Shown: positions 26,533-35,693, numbered from the stretch's first letter. The stretch: DNA of 64,000 nt from Lewinellaceae bacterium (GCA_024644235.1 JAHELJ010000009.1:1-64000); one strand, 5' to 3'. The notes: generated by a model from the sequence alone, not told the origin. Numbers and translations are program-made.

Positions 26533-27237
26533 ATGATGTCAGGTTATATGGGATACATGGTGATTGCAGGGCTCATGTCATTGATAGGAATGGCAGTGAG
26601 TGGCAGATTGAAAGCCAAATTTGCCAGATACAGTCAGATTCCCACCGGGAGTGGCCTGTCAGGCAGAGATGTTGCTGAAACGATGTTGCAGAACTATGGA
26701 ATTACGGACGTCCAAGTAGTTGAGTCTCGCGGATTTTTGTCAGACCACTATAATCCAATTAAGAAAACAGTGGCTCTTAGTCCAGATGTCTATCATGGTC
26801 GTTCGGTAGCAGCTGCCGCAGTGGCAGCTCACGAATGTGGACATGCTGTACAACATGCAACTGACTATGTTATGCTTCGCTTGAGGTCTGGGATTGTACC
26901 CTTGGTAAAGGTGTCATCGACCGCTCAGCAATGGCTGTTGATCCTCACCTTTGGAGGCTTTGGTGCCGGTGCATCAGGTAGTTCAACGTTACTGCTTATC
27001 ACTTTGATCACTTTTGCTGTTACTGCGCTTTTTAGCTTCATCACACTACCTGTTGAATTTGACGCCAGCCGGCGTGCTCTAGTATGGCTTGATCAAACGG
27101 GAGTGGCGCGAGGAGCTGAGTATGACGGTGCTAAGGATGCCCTGAAATGGGCAGCCATGACCTATGTGGCTGCAGCATTATCCGCACTGGTCATGGTTCT
27201 ATATCTTTTATCAAGATATTTAGCTACTCGAGATTAG
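26533..27237 (+). CDS. Membrane zinc metallopeptidase, YugP family (COG2738)
   Basis: A 234-residue integral membrane protein of the Zn_peptidase_2 family. The zinc site is HECGH (His100, Glu101, His104) in AAHECGHAVQHATDY; transmembrane stretches lie at about residues 5-22, 120-165 and 205-230. The family is widespread and its substrate is unknown. It lies between serS and frr in the same direction. The ATG at 26533 is followed by a second ATG, so the start could be one codon later. Confidence 0.9.
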   Translation: MMSGYMGYMVIAGLMSLIGMAVSGRLKAKFARYSQIPTGSGLSGRDVAETMLQNYGITDVQVVESRGFLSDHYNPIKKTVALSPDVYHGRSVAAAAVAAHECGHAVQHATDYVMLRLRSGIVPLVKVSSTAQQWLLILTFGGFGAGASGSSTLLLITLITFAVTALFSFITLPVEFDASRRALVWLDQTGVARGAEYDGAKDALKWAAMTYVAAALSALVMVLYLLSRYLATRD

Positions 27238-27278
27238 ATGATATTCTTTATATTAATATCAGATCTAAACCTGCTGAT

Positions 27279-27845
27279 ATGAGCGCCGAAGAAGTTGATA
27301 TGGCAATTGAAATTGGCAAAGAGGCCATGGATGATGCCCTTGATCACTTAAACAAAGAACTGGTGAACATTCGAACCGGAAAGGCTAGTCCTGCTATTTT
27401 GAATGACATCATGGTAGATTATTATGGAGCACTTACGCCCTTAAACAGGGTTTCTAACATCACTGCGTCTGATTCAAAAACCCTCAGTATCCAACCATGG
27501 GAGAAATCCATGTTAGGACCCATTGAGCAAGCAATTTTTGCTGCTAACATAGGTCTTACCCCCATGAATGATGGCGAATCTGTACGGATCAATATCCCTC
27601 CGTTAACCGAAGAGCGAAGGAAACAATTGGTCAAGCAAGCAAAGCACTTGGGCGAAGAAACCAAAATCAGTCTGCGAAATGCAAGGCATAAGGTGATGGA
27701 CACTATCAAAACAGCAGTCAAGAATGGCTACCCAGAGGACGCAGGTAAGCGGAAAGAAGGAGTTGTCGACAAAATGATTCACGATTATTCCGATAAGATC
27801 GATAAAATGGTCGATACCAAAGAAAAGGACATCATGACCATCTAA
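27279..27845 (+). CDS. frr: Ribosome recycling factor
   Basis: Releases mRNA and tRNA from the post-termination ribosome together with EF-G. 188 residues from the ATG at 27279 (MSAEEVDMAIEIGKEAMDDA), the normal RRF length; the longer open frame upstream overlaps the metallopeptidase and is not conserved. Motifs: LNKELVNIRTGKASPAILN, PLNRVSNITASDSKTLSIQP, VRINIPPLTEERRKQLVKQA and SLRNARHKVMDTIK. pyrH, its usual partner, is absent. Its TAA stop shares two bases with the TAG stop of the convergent gene (CTAA at 27842-27845). Confidence 0.97.
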   Translation: MSAEEVDMAIEIGKEAMDDALDHLNKELVNIRTGKASPAILNDIMVDYYGALTPLNRVSNITASDSKTLSIQPWEKSMLGPIEQAIFAANIGLTPMNDGESVRINIPPLTEERRKQLVKQAKHLGEETKISLRNARHKVMDTIKTAVKNGYPEDAGKRKEGVVDKMIHDYSDKIDKMVDTKEKDIMTI

Positions 27846-28669
27846 TCCCTAACGATTGGTAGTCTTTGCACGCCACCTTCGTGAACCGAGACCCATACAT
27901 CACCGTGATATAGTAAGCGAGAAGGTAATTTCAGGTCTTCAGGTAGATCTCTCTCCTGTTGCAATTGTGTTTCGAGGTTGTAAATAATGATCGAAGACTC
28001 TTTTTGAATGATAAGATCCCGGGCGACAACCTGATAGTTAATGATTGCAGGATCACGATAACTTCTCACAAAAGATCCAAAAAGATCAAATAGTAGAATT
28101 GACTCGTTAGGGATTAGCAGAAAAATGTGACTACCTGACTCACTCAACCGGGTAGGTTTCATTCTCTCGCTAAACAAAAGACGGAGATCTTCTCCACGCA
28201 GCATAACATTCCCCAACTGATCCACTTTTTTTAACCTCTGCTCAATATCATCAAAGACCCAAATGAACCCATCCCGTGATAGAGCAACAGTCTCAACCTC
28301 GCCTAGTCCAAAGTCGATGGTATTAAATCGGCTGGTTTCATGCATCCATCTGTCAAGAATAACTCCTGTGTAGAAGTCGGGATAATATATCAATAGTTTC
28401 AGGGGGCTTGTTGCATCGATGGCTCCTACTGCCCCCAATTGATTGTTGGAATAGTATCCCAGACGACGTCCCTCCGGATCTAACTTGTAAACCTCGTTAG
28501 TCTCATTGCTGTAATATAAATTACCAAGACCGTCGAGAGCAGCAAGAGAGAAGTTTATCCTATCCTGATAATTGGCTTCAATCGTAGTCCGTTGGAGACC
28601 GCCGCAATTTGTCAGTAGTATTAGTAGACAAATGCTGTATTTATAATTTCCGGGGAGAAGCTCCATCAT
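27842..28669 (-). CDS. Beta-propeller-like lipoprotein of unknown function, overlapping lpxH
   Basis: A 275-residue predicted lipoprotein from ATG 28669; the signal peptide ICLLILLTNC gives the lipidated Cys. Short repeated beta-blade patterns are visible (ALDGLGNLYYSNETNEVYKL, VALSRDGFIWVFDDIEQRLK, ESILLFDLFGSFVRSYRD), consistent with a WD/NHL-like propeller. Its 5' end overlaps lpxH by 29 bases in another frame, so the two are coupled. I know of no function; the position after lpxH suggests envelope biology only by association. ATG 28666 is an alternative start. Confidence 0.75.
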   Translation of the reverse strand: MMELLPGNYKYSICLLILLTNCGGLQRTTIEANYQDRINFSLAALDGLGNLYYSNETNEVYKLDPEGRRLGYYSNNQLGAVGAIDATSPLKLLIYYPDFYTGVILDRWMHETSRFNTIDFGLGEVETVALSRDGFIWVFDDIEQRLKKVDQLGNVMLRGEDLRLLFSERMKPTRLSESGSHIFLLIPNESILLFDLFGSFVRSYRDPAIINYQVVARDLIIQKESSIIIYNLETQLQQERDLPEDLKLPSRLLYHGDVWVSVHEGGVQRLPIVRD

Positions 28670-29408
28670 TTTCAAAAAATTGAATCTTGACCACACGCCC
28701 GTCAAAAGATGCAAATGAATTGTAATATAACCAATCACCGAGGTTGATATAGATGCTTGTCCCATTGTCTAGAAGGCAATTGATCGGAATATGCCGGTGG
28801 CCAAATATGAAGTAGTCGATATCCATCTGGTCCAGCTTTTTGTTGGCATATTCAACCAGCCATTCCTGATCACGACCTAATAGCTGGTCCTTCTGCTCGG
28901 CTGTTTCGCGACTCTTGCTACTCCAATATCTTGCCATAGCAAAAGCAAAATTCGGATGTAGCCGGGCAAACAGCCATTGGCTGATAGGGTGTGCAAATAC
29001 CTTCTTGATGAATTTGTAGCCGTAATCATTGGGACCGAGTCCATCACCATGTGCGATGAAAAACTTCACTCCATTTATCTCTCTGATAATAGGCTCGCGG
29101 TGAACCGGGATTCCCAGTTCATCCTCGAAAAAGGAAAACATCCACATGTCATGATTGCCGGTAAAAACCTCAATGTTGATACCCCGGTCCTTCAGTTCTG
29201 CCATCTTGCCCAACAGACGCACGAAGCCTCTGGGAACCACTGATTTATATTCAAACCAAAAGTCAAACAGGTCACCCACCAGAAAAATGGTCTCGGCGTC
29301 ATTACTGATCAAATCGAGCCACCTAACGATTTGCCTTTCTCTTTCTTGAGAGGGAAGCCGGGCATCAATACCAAGATGAAAATCTGAGGCGAAATAGACC
29401 ATTGACAT
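28641..29408 (-). CDS. lpxH: UDP-2,3-diacylglucosamine diphosphatase LpxH-type
   Basis: Calcineurin-like metallophosphoesterase that hydrolyses UDP-2,3-diacylglucosamine to lipid X in lipid A synthesis. 255 residues with all metal-binding motifs: MVYFASDFHLG (DxH), IFLVGDLFDFW (GDxxD), EVFTGNHDMWM (GNHD), FIAHGDGLG (HGD) and YFIFGHRHIPI (GHxH). Cytoplasmic side of the inner membrane. On the minus strand upstream, TTTTG, 19 bases and TATCTTGA resemble the phylum promoter, so it may be separately transcribed from the helicase gene 56 bases upstream. The Met at codon 3 is an equally good start. Confidence 0.9.
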   Translation of the reverse strand: MSMVYFASDFHLGIDARLPSQERERQIVRWLDLISNDAETIFLVGDLFDFWFEYKSVVPRGFVRLLGKMAELKDRGINIEVFTGNHDMWMFSFFEDELGIPVHREPIIREINGVKFFIAHGDGLGPNDYGYKFIKKVFAHPISQWLFARLHPNFAFAMARYWSSKSRETAEQKDQLLGRDQEWLVEYANKKLDQMDIDYFIFGHRHIPINCLLDNGTSIYINLGDWLYYNSFASFDGRVVKIQFFENDGASPRKL

Positions 29409-29464
29409 ATGCTCAAGATACTACCTACCTTGAGTTGTTCAAAACCAGCAATGGAAATGCATTT

Positions 29465-30649
29465 CTAACGGTGTCGGGTTCGACGGTGATAAGACCTTCG
29501 AGAGGTTTTTCGCTCTACATCTAGGTTAGAAGGAATGGGGGAAACAGGAATTTTCTGCCCCATTAGTCTCTCCACATTTTTGACTTTCCGGGCATCTTTA
29601 TTCGTGACCAATGTCAACGCCAGGCCTCTGGAATCAGCTCTTGCGGTGCGTCCCACGCGGTGGATATAATCCTCTGCATCCCTGGGCATATCAAAATTCA
29701 ATACGAGATTTATATCCTTTACATCAATACCCCGTGACAAGATATCCGTTGCAACCAGGACCGGAGTTTGCCCTGTTCTGAAATTGAGTAAGACCTCATT
29801 CCTTTCATCTTGAGTTCTTCCTGAATGGATCTCTGCAACATTGATTCCTTTCCTCCTCAATGAGCTGGTGATCTCACTGACACTCTTTTTCGTCGAGGCG
29901 AAGATTAGAGTCCGTTCATCTTTATTTTTACGTTGCTCGAGAATATGGACACAGAGTGGAACTTTTAATTCGTTTGGCAACTTGTAAATCGCCTGCACCA
30001 CGCCATCGGCTGGTTTGGATATTTCCAAACCTACAAATTCCGGCTTTGAGAGCGTACTCTTGGAAAAGTCCTTCATATTATTCTGCAGGGTTGCAGAGAA
30101 CATTAATGTCTGCCTTTTCTTAGGAAGCGATTTTAGAATTTTTAGAATTGCAGGCTGGAATCCCATATCTAACATCCGGTCGGCTTCATCAAGAACGAGC
30201 ATCTGTATCTTCCCAAACTTGACATAACCCATGTCAAGATGAGCGATCAATCGACCAGGTGTAGACACTATAATATTTGCTCCCTGAGAAAGTGCTTTCT
30301 TTTCCTGTTCGAAAGCCTGACCGTCGTTTCCGCCATATATGGCTAAGAAGCTGATCTCGGTAAAATAAGCAAACGCCTCTATCTGACCTTCTATTTGGAT
30401 TGCAAGTTCTCTGGTGGGCACCAGAATCAGAGTATGAGTAAAATCAACCGGCTTATTCATCAGCTGATCAAGGATTGGAAGCAGAAATGCAGCCGTCTTG
30501 CCGGTGCCAGTTTGTGCACAGGCGATCAGATCCTTCCCTGCATGAATAATGGGTATGGCCTTCTCCTGAATAGGGGTAGCTTCGGTAAAACCCATCGCCT
30601 CCAACCCATCGAGGAGGAGCTCTCCAATTTGTAATTCCTTAAATGTCAC
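29465..30649 (-). CDS. rhlE: DEAD-box ATP-dependent RNA helicase (RhlE-like)
   Basis: RNA-unwinding helicase involved in RNA turnover or ribosome assembly. 394 residues: Q-motif region MGFTEATPIQEKAIP, Walker A CAQTGTGKTAAF, VPTRELAIQ (Ia), VSTPGRLI (Ib), VLDEADRMLDMGF (II), LMFSATLQNNM (III) and YIHRVGRTARADSRG (VI), then a short basic tail KTSRRSYHRRTRHR for RNA contact. RhlE is the closest subgroup by length and tail, not proven. It is preceded 29 bases upstream by the small 65-residue gene. Confidence 0.92.
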   Translation of the reverse strand: MTFKELQIGELLLDGLEAMGFTEATPIQEKAIPIIHAGKDLIACAQTGTGKTAAFLLPILDQLMNKPVDFTHTLILVPTRELAIQIEGQIEAFAYFTEISFLAIYGGNDGQAFEQEKKALSQGANIIVSTPGRLIAHLDMGYVKFGKIQMLVLDEADRMLDMGFQPAILKILKSLPKKRQTLMFSATLQNNMKDFSKSTLSKPEFVGLEISKPADGVVQAIYKLPNELKVPLCVHILEQRKNKDERTLIFASTKKSVSEITSSLRRKGINVAEIHSGRTQDERNEVLLNFRTGQTPVLVATDILSRGIDVKDINLVLNFDMPRDAEDYIHRVGRTARADSRGLALTLVTNKDARKVKNVERLMGQKIPVSPIPSNLDVERKTSRRSYHRRTRHR

Positions 30650-30678
30650 TAGATGTATAAAAGGGTGTTAGCTGAGAA

Positions 30679-30876
30679 TTATTTAATGAACTTGCCGTTT
30701 TTGACTTCGCCCAGAAAAGTCACACGTCTTACTTTCTGATACTGCTTAATTGCCAGATCTATCTCATCTTTTGAAGCACGGTGAATCTTAATTCCGTGGC
30801 CGTGAGAATTTTTATGATGAAGTTCGATATAGAAGCCGTCTTTTAAAGTAGGTGGTCTTGTTGCTGGTCTTGCCAT
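30679..30876 (-). CDS. Conserved small basic protein (65 residues) upstream of the RNA helicase
   Basis: A 65-residue basic protein with text such as MARPATRPPTLKDGFYIELH, a KIHRAS segment, an amphipathic helix DEIDLAIKQYQKVRR, and the ending FLGEVKNGKFIK. I believe a protein with this beginning is widespread in Bacteroidota, and the beta-helix-beta look would fit a nucleic-acid-associated protein, but no function is known to me. It lies 29 bases before the DEAD-box helicase gene in the same direction. A TACCTTTGC box is found about 150 bases upstream. Confidence 0.8.
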   Translation of the reverse strand: MARPATRPPTLKDGFYIELHHKNSHGHGIKIHRASKDEIDLAIKQYQKVRRVTFLGEVKNGKFIK

Positions 30877-31219
30877 AGCTAGTTCTTTTTATTTATTAAA
30901 AGCGTCATTCACATCACATAATCAAGTAAACGAGGTATGACTTTGATCGTACCGTCGTCCAAAGTGGATGTTGACAATGAATCAGTTAGATTGGTATTAA
31001 TTGATTCGAAGTAAGTTTTCTGAACGAGCAAAGGTACGATTTTTTTGGCTTACTTGTCATTGCTGGAGACCATCTTGGCTCTCTAGTTAGCTCCGGCAAT
31101 ACCTAACATTCGGTACTACTGCGCACAAACGATGGGTATCATTATCTCAATTATTGCCATTGTTCAAGCGAGGCTTCAAACCTATTTTTAGCTTCTCTAT
31201 TGTAATCGCATTTTTAACT
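30877..31219. other. 343-base divergent intergenic region with one promoter-like box
   Basis: Between the 65-residue gene and the FecA-like receptor. On the minus strand TACCTTTG plus C (31029-31036) is identical over ten bases (GTACCTTTGC) to the rpmH -7 box and may drive the small protein and helicase genes, leaving a leader of about 150 bases that may hold a regulatory structure. I cannot draw a convincing one by eye. No Fur-box-like inverted repeat is evident upstream of the receptor. Confidence 0.45.
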
Positions 31220-33655
31220 ATGATATTCTATAGATGGCTGGTATTGGTATTGGTGACCCTCTTATGCGCTGCTGTAGTTGGCGCACAGGATCTGAATGGT
31301 GTTGTTGTTGATCAGCAAGGTGCTCCCCTAGCAGGAGTTTTCGTTTCTATAGACGAACGATGGCAGACTCTGACCAATAATCAAGGGGAGTTTTCCTTTC
31401 ACGAAATCCCTGAAGGCAATCATAAGTTAGATGCAACCTACCTTGGCTTTTCTACATATTCATCGGACATAGTAGTGCAGGGATCTAGTTCTACATCAGT
31501 TGATATTGAACTGATTGAAACGATAATGGGCTTACCTGAGGTGGTAGTAAAGAGTGTATCGCTGACTGGCGGTTTGAGGGGATTGAAGGATGTACCCGGA
31601 TCAGCGCATTATATCAGTCCTCGGGAAATGGAACGCTTTAGCTATACCGATATTAATCGAGTGCTGAGAGCTGTTCCAGGTATCAATCTTCAGGAGGAAG
31701 ATGGCTTCGGACTTCGTCCCAACATAGGATTGAGAGGTACGGGATCAGAGCGTTCTTCCAAGATCACCATCATGGAAGACGGTATATTGGCAGCTCCAGC
31801 TCCCTATTCTGCTCCTGCTGCCTATTACTTCCCGACGATAGGTCGAATGAATGCAGTGGAAGTGTTGAAGGGCAGTAGCCAGATTAGATTTGGCCCCCAT
31901 ACCACTGGTGGTGCCATTAATCTGATCTCGACACCTATACCCGACCGATTCACTGGTGAACTTCATTTCACAGCAGGCTCTTTCGGGAATCGCAACATAC
32001 ATGCTTATGCCGGAAATTCGCACAGGAATATAGGATACCTGGTAGAGACGTTTCAATATCAATCTGATGGATTTAAACAGATGAGTCAAGGAGAAACCGG
32101 ATTTGACAAAAAAGACTATCTAATAAAATTCCGGGTGCATTCCGACCCGGAGGCAAAGCGATATCAGTCTCTGTCAATAAAGCTGGCTCAATCTGATGAA
32201 TCCTCACAAGAGACCTATTTGGGATTGACCTCATCAGACTTTAGACAAAGTCCTAATCTTAGGTACGCTGGTTCTCAAAATGATGAGATGAACAGCCAGC
32301 ACCGTCAATATGCCCTTCAATATATTGTCCAACTCTCAAAATCTATAGACATCACCACTCACGTATATAGAAATGACTTTCATCGTAACTGGTACAAATT
32401 GGATAAGGTAGCAGATCAGACTGGCAACTATTCAAGCATCTCACAAATTGTCGCCAATCCAGATCAGCAGTCTGAAGGTCTGGCTATCATCAAAGGACAA
32501 AATAGTGCGGCAAATGCATTGCTTGTGAAAGCAAATAATAGAACCTACCGCTCCCAAGGGATTCAGACAACATTGGGATTTGATTTTCAAACAGGTAATG
32601 TAAAGCATCGAACTGATGTGGGCATAAGGTACCATCAAGATGAGGTAGATCGCTTCCAATGGGTAGATGGCTATGCCATGGTAGATGAAGTAATGCAACT
32701 AACCTCCTCTGGTACTCCTGGCACTGAAAGCAACCGGCTTGAAAATGCAAACGCTTGGGCAGCGCATATCCAACACAAGGCCGGCCTTGGGCGTCTAAGC
32801 CTGATTCCAGGTCTTCGCTATGAAAATATCAGCATGTACCGATCCGATTTTGGCAAACAGGACCCAGAAAGGCTCGGTAGCGAGCTCTCAACCCGAGAAA
32901 ATCATGTTGATGTATGGATTCCCGGATTGGGCATTGATTTTAAAGTCGACCCATCACTGACGTTAATCGCTGGTGTTCATAAGGGATTTTCTCCTCCCGG
33001 CACTAAAGATGGAACCCGACCCGAGGAGAGCTTAAACTACGAACTGGGCTTCCGATACCACACCAAAGTGATCAAATCCCAACTGATTGGTTTTGTTTCA
33101 CAATACGATAATCTTCTGGGTAGTGATCTGGCCGCAGCCGGAGGATCAGGTTCAAATGATTTGTTTAATGGAGGTTCTGTTTCTACCAAGGGGGTCGAAA
33201 TGCAAATGACCTACGATCCACTTTGGAATAATGAACATCTTCAATTACCTCTGACGATAGTCTACACCTGGACTGATGCACATTTTAAGAGCAGTTTCGA
33301 TAGCGAGTTTGAAGGATGGGGATCGGTCGAACAAGGAGATGCCTTACCATACCTGGCGAAACACCAACTTACTGTAACCGGAAGCCTGCACAGTCGCAAT
33401 CTCAGCTTGAACCTAAGTACTCGTTATCAAAGCGACGTACTGACAGCACCTGGTACCTTCGACGACACTTCTTCAACGTTGAAAGGCCATGCCATCACTG
33501 ATTTCAGCACCACCTATTCCGTAAACAGCAATTTTGCCATTTACCTGAATGCTAGCAACGTGTTCAACAAAGCGTATGCAGTGGCAGCTCGTCCGGCAGG
33601 CTTGCGGCCAGGTTTGCCAAGAAATCTTATGGCCGGTGTAAAAGTCCGGTTTTAG
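31220..33655 (+). CDS. TonB-dependent outer-membrane receptor, FecA-like, with carboxypeptidase-type N-terminal domain
   Basis: An outer-membrane active transporter of about 811 residues from ATG 31220, giving the signal peptide core LVLVLVTLLCAAVVGAQ; an open frame upstream has only a TTG. A CarboxypepD_reg-like domain (GVVVDQQGAPLAGVFVSI) precedes a plug domain with LRAVPGINLQEEDGFGLRPN, IGLRGTGSERSSKI and ILAAPAPYSAPAAYYFP, which resembles ferric-citrate receptor FecA and its relatives, then a 22-strand barrel ending in GVKVRF with the terminal Phe. Iron-chelate uptake is the likely role by family. No SusD partner, sigma factor or ABC transporter is adjacent, so the ligand is not established. 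Confidence 0.92.
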   Translation: MIFYRWLVLVLVTLLCAAVVGAQDLNGVVVDQQGAPLAGVFVSIDERWQTLTNNQGEFSFHEIPEGNHKLDATYLGFSTYSSDIVVQGSSSTSVDIELIETIMGLPEVVVKSVSLTGGLRGLKDVPGSAHYISPREMERFSYTDINRVLRAVPGINLQEEDGFGLRPNIGLRGTGSERSSKITIMEDGILAAPAPYSAPAAYYFPTIGRMNAVEVLKGSSQIRFGPHTTGGAINLISTPIPDRFTGELHFTAGSFGNRNIHAYAGNSHRNIGYLVETFQYQSDGFKQMSQGETGFDKKDYLIKFRVHSDPEAKRYQSLSIKLAQSDESSQETYLGLTSSDFRQSPNLRYAGSQNDEMNSQHRQYALQYIVQLSKSIDITTHVYRNDFHRNWYKLDKVADQTGNYSSISQIVANPDQQSEGLAIIKGQNSAANALLVKANNRTYRSQGIQTTLGFDFQTGNVKHRTDVGIRYHQDEVDRFQWVDGYAMVDEVMQLTSSGTPGTESNRLENANAWAAHIQHKAGLGRLSLIPGLRYENISMYRSDFGKQDPERLGSELSTRENHVDVWIPGLGIDFKVDPSLTLIAGVHKGFSPPGTKDGTRPEESLNYELGFRYHTKVIKSQLIGFVSQYDNLLGSDLAAAGGSGSNDLFNGGSVSTKGVEMQMTYDPLWNNEHLQLPLTIVYTWTDAHFKSSFDSEFEGWGSVEQGDALPYLAKHQLTVTGSLHSRNLSLNLSTRYQSDVLTAPGTFDDTSSTLKGHAITDFSTTYSVNSNFAIYLNASNVFNKAYAVAARPAGLRPGLPRNLMAGVKVRF

Positions 33656-33661
33656 GATGTT

Positions 33662-34396
33662 TCAAGACTGTTGACTCCATTCAGAATTTCGCAGGATTGT
33701 TACCTGGCTTTCTGATTTTATAGAAATGAGGTCTCGAGAAAGATTATACCAGGATCTTCTTGAGATGAGATGGCGATCGCTCGAGCAGATATGGCCATCT
33801 GTCTGGCCCAGGATAGTCCGATCAGGATTATGAAGGACCTCCACTTGCCAATCGTAACAGGCAAATTCATTCGAAAGAAGAAAATTTCTAACCCGACCGC
33901 TATTTGAAACAGGAGCATCCAGATACCATATTATCATTGCTACATTGAGATCCCTCAGAACAGTCCCAACCAAATGGGCTGCTCGCCCTGTTTCTTCCAC
34001 TTTTTTGTAAGTACCATGTACGCTTGCGATATCTCGGAAAACGCCGTCCATACCTTGAAAAAGAAAAGCTTGGCTCAATAATGCCTCGCCAAAAATCAGC
34101 ATGTTGAAACCATCAATAATGACTCTGCTATTTCGCATGTCGATGGCACTACATTGCAACTTCTTGATTGAAACCAACATTTGTTGGGATAGCGTTATCC
34201 TCACCAGTGCCAGTCGTTGCCGTGCAGTCAACCTAAAGTGATCGCCCACGAGGTTTTTAGCTGCATTCTCGCCATATCCTTTTGTCCAGAGCAGACTGAG
34301 ATCACCCGCTGCTCTAACTAACTTATTCCAACCTTCAGCATTAAATAACTTGCTATCATCCGGATGAGCACCACGATGTCTTTGATGCGTTGGCAT
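33662..34396 (-). CDS. DUF434-domain protein (COG2454)
   Basis: A 244-residue cytoplasmic protein. It begins HRGAHPDDSKLF and continues AAGDLSLLWTKGYGENAAKN and LTARQRLALVRI, matching the DUF434 N-terminal domain; the second half (VIIDGFNMLIFGEALLSQAF; AMIIWYLDAPVSNSGRVRNF) resembles DUF5616, a predicted PIN/NYN-like nuclease fold with Asp residues in IDGFN and YLDAP. Function is unknown in this family; an RNase-type role would be inference from the DGFN motif. It ends 6 bases from the receptor gene's end, convergent. Confidence 0.82.
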   Translation of the reverse strand: MPTHQRHRGAHPDDSKLFNAEGWNKLVRAAGDLSLLWTKGYGENAAKNLVGDHFRLTARQRLALVRITLSQQMLVSIKKLQCSAIDMRNSRVIIDGFNMLIFGEALLSQAFLFQGMDGVFRDIASVHGTYKKVEETGRAAHLVGTVLRDLNVAMIIWYLDAPVSNSGRVRNFLLSNEFACYDWQVEVLHNPDRTILGQTDGHICSSDRHLISRRSWYNLSRDLISIKSESQVTILRNSEWSQQS

Positions 34397-34491
34397 ATCG
34401 CCAAGTTAAAGCTACTTTTTCAGCTTCGCCAAAGAGCTAAATAAATACATGAGGTAGATGCTTCAACCTCTTTTTTGATTATCTTCTTTGG

Positions 34492-35670
34492 ATGAAGTTG
34501 AAGCGAGCAAGTGATGATTTGACGACACAGTTTCAGGTGGCACCTGGCTTTCAGCGGTTCGACCAAAAGAATGACATTTTCAGTCGAGCGCAATGGGATG
34601 ATAAGATCGACCCGAAAGATTTTTTCAAAAGTTATGACATCGCCAACTATGCACCAAAGAAGTCAAAGGGATTCGATCATTGGGACTACGCCCTTCGCAA
34701 TGCCAGCTGGCACCTCACAGACGCCATAAGTGAGCGTAAGCTTGATACCGATGGAGAGGTGGAGGGATTCACTTCAATGTACACCCTGCAGACAGCAGGG
34801 CCAGAGCATCCCATTGCGATGGAGGATAGAGAAACAACGACAAGAAAAATCAAAGCTGTTGCCAAGCTATTCGGAGCGGGTATGGTTGGTATTACCAAAT
34901 TAGACGAAAGATGGCTCTATGCTTCCACATTCAACAGACGGGATGAAACTTCCAAGCCATTAACATGGCCGAAGCATCTTCGCACTGCAATTGTTCTGGT
35001 GTTACCAATGGATTATGATCTCGGCAAGACTTTTCCGGCTGCCCTGAGTGGGACGACCACCGGATTAGGTTACAGTTCGAGCTTAGTATGTGCCACCTCA
35101 CTTGCTCAATTTATCACCAACCTGGGATATGATGCCCATGCATCCCTAAACGATACTGCTCAATCAATTCCGCTTGCCATAATGGCGGGCCTGGGTGAGT
35201 ACGGAAGGCATGGACTTCTGATCACTCCAAAATATGGTCCCAATGTGCGATTGGCGAAGGTATTTACCGATCTTCCATTAGTACATGATTCACCGATCCG
35301 TTTTGGTGTAAAGGAGTTTTGCGACATCTGCAATCGCTGTTCAGCAGGCTGTCCATCGAAGGCTATCCCCAAAGGAGAACCTCAGGAGGAGCCACCTAAT
35401 ATTTCTAGCCATCAGGGTATCCGCAAATGGACGGTAGATGCTGAAAAATGTTTCAAATTTTGGGTAGGGATGAACACAGATTGTGCCATCTGTATCAGGG
35501 TGTGTCCGTACAACAAGAATTACTCTAAATGGTGGAACCGAATAGGCATCAAACTAGCTGGAGGGCCTTTTCGAGGAATCATGCTAAAGTTGCATCGCTG
35601 GCTTGGTTTTGAAAAACGCCTGACTCCCCAAAGTTGGTGGTCTCAAAAAATCGAGAGTGAAAGTGGCTAG
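34492..35670 (+). CDS. Reductive-dehalogenase-like corrinoid/Fe-S protein without export signal
   Basis: A 392-residue protein with the RdhA (PF13486-type) core: KIKAVAKLFGAGMVGITKLD, then TTGLGYSSSLVCATSLAQFI and GYDAHASLNDTAQSIPLA, AGLGEYGRHGLLITPKYGPN and RLAKVFTDLPL. Two 4Fe-4S motifs follow in RdhA spacing: Cys277, 280, 283, 287 (CDICNRCSAGCP) and Cys320, 331, 334, 338 (C-x10-CAICIRVCP). Related to QueG as well, but the EKCFKFW and CxxCxxxCPYNK arrangement favours RdhA. There is no Tat motif at the N-terminus and no RdhB anchor gene, so it should be cytoplasmic. Substrate unknown; the adjacent APC transporter, 23 bases downstream, may belong to the same operon. Confidence 0.82.
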   Translation: MKLKRASDDLTTQFQVAPGFQRFDQKNDIFSRAQWDDKIDPKDFFKSYDIANYAPKKSKGFDHWDYALRNASWHLTDAISERKLDTDGEVEGFTSMYTLQTAGPEHPIAMEDRETTTRKIKAVAKLFGAGMVGITKLDERWLYASTFNRRDETSKPLTWPKHLRTAIVLVLPMDYDLGKTFPAALSGTTTGLGYSSSLVCATSLAQFITNLGYDAHASLNDTAQSIPLAIMAGLGEYGRHGLLITPKYGPNVRLAKVFTDLPLVHDSPIRFGVKEFCDICNRCSAGCPSKAIPKGEPQEEPPNISSHQGIRKWTVDAEKCFKFWVGMNTDCAICIRVCPYNKNYSKWWNRIGIKLAGGPFRGIMLKLHRWLGFEKRLTPQSWWSQKIESESG

Positions 35671-35693
35671 TCGCAGAATTAGATGAGCAAACA

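Noticed and set aside
27147-27278. Longer start for frr
   Set aside because: The extra codons overlap the metallopeptidase gene and are not RRF-like; the ATG at 27279 gives the standard length.
34492-35670. Respiratory (organohalide-respiring) dehalogenase
   Set aside because: The Tat signal and RdhB anchor are missing, so a respiratory role is not supported despite the RdhA-like motifs.
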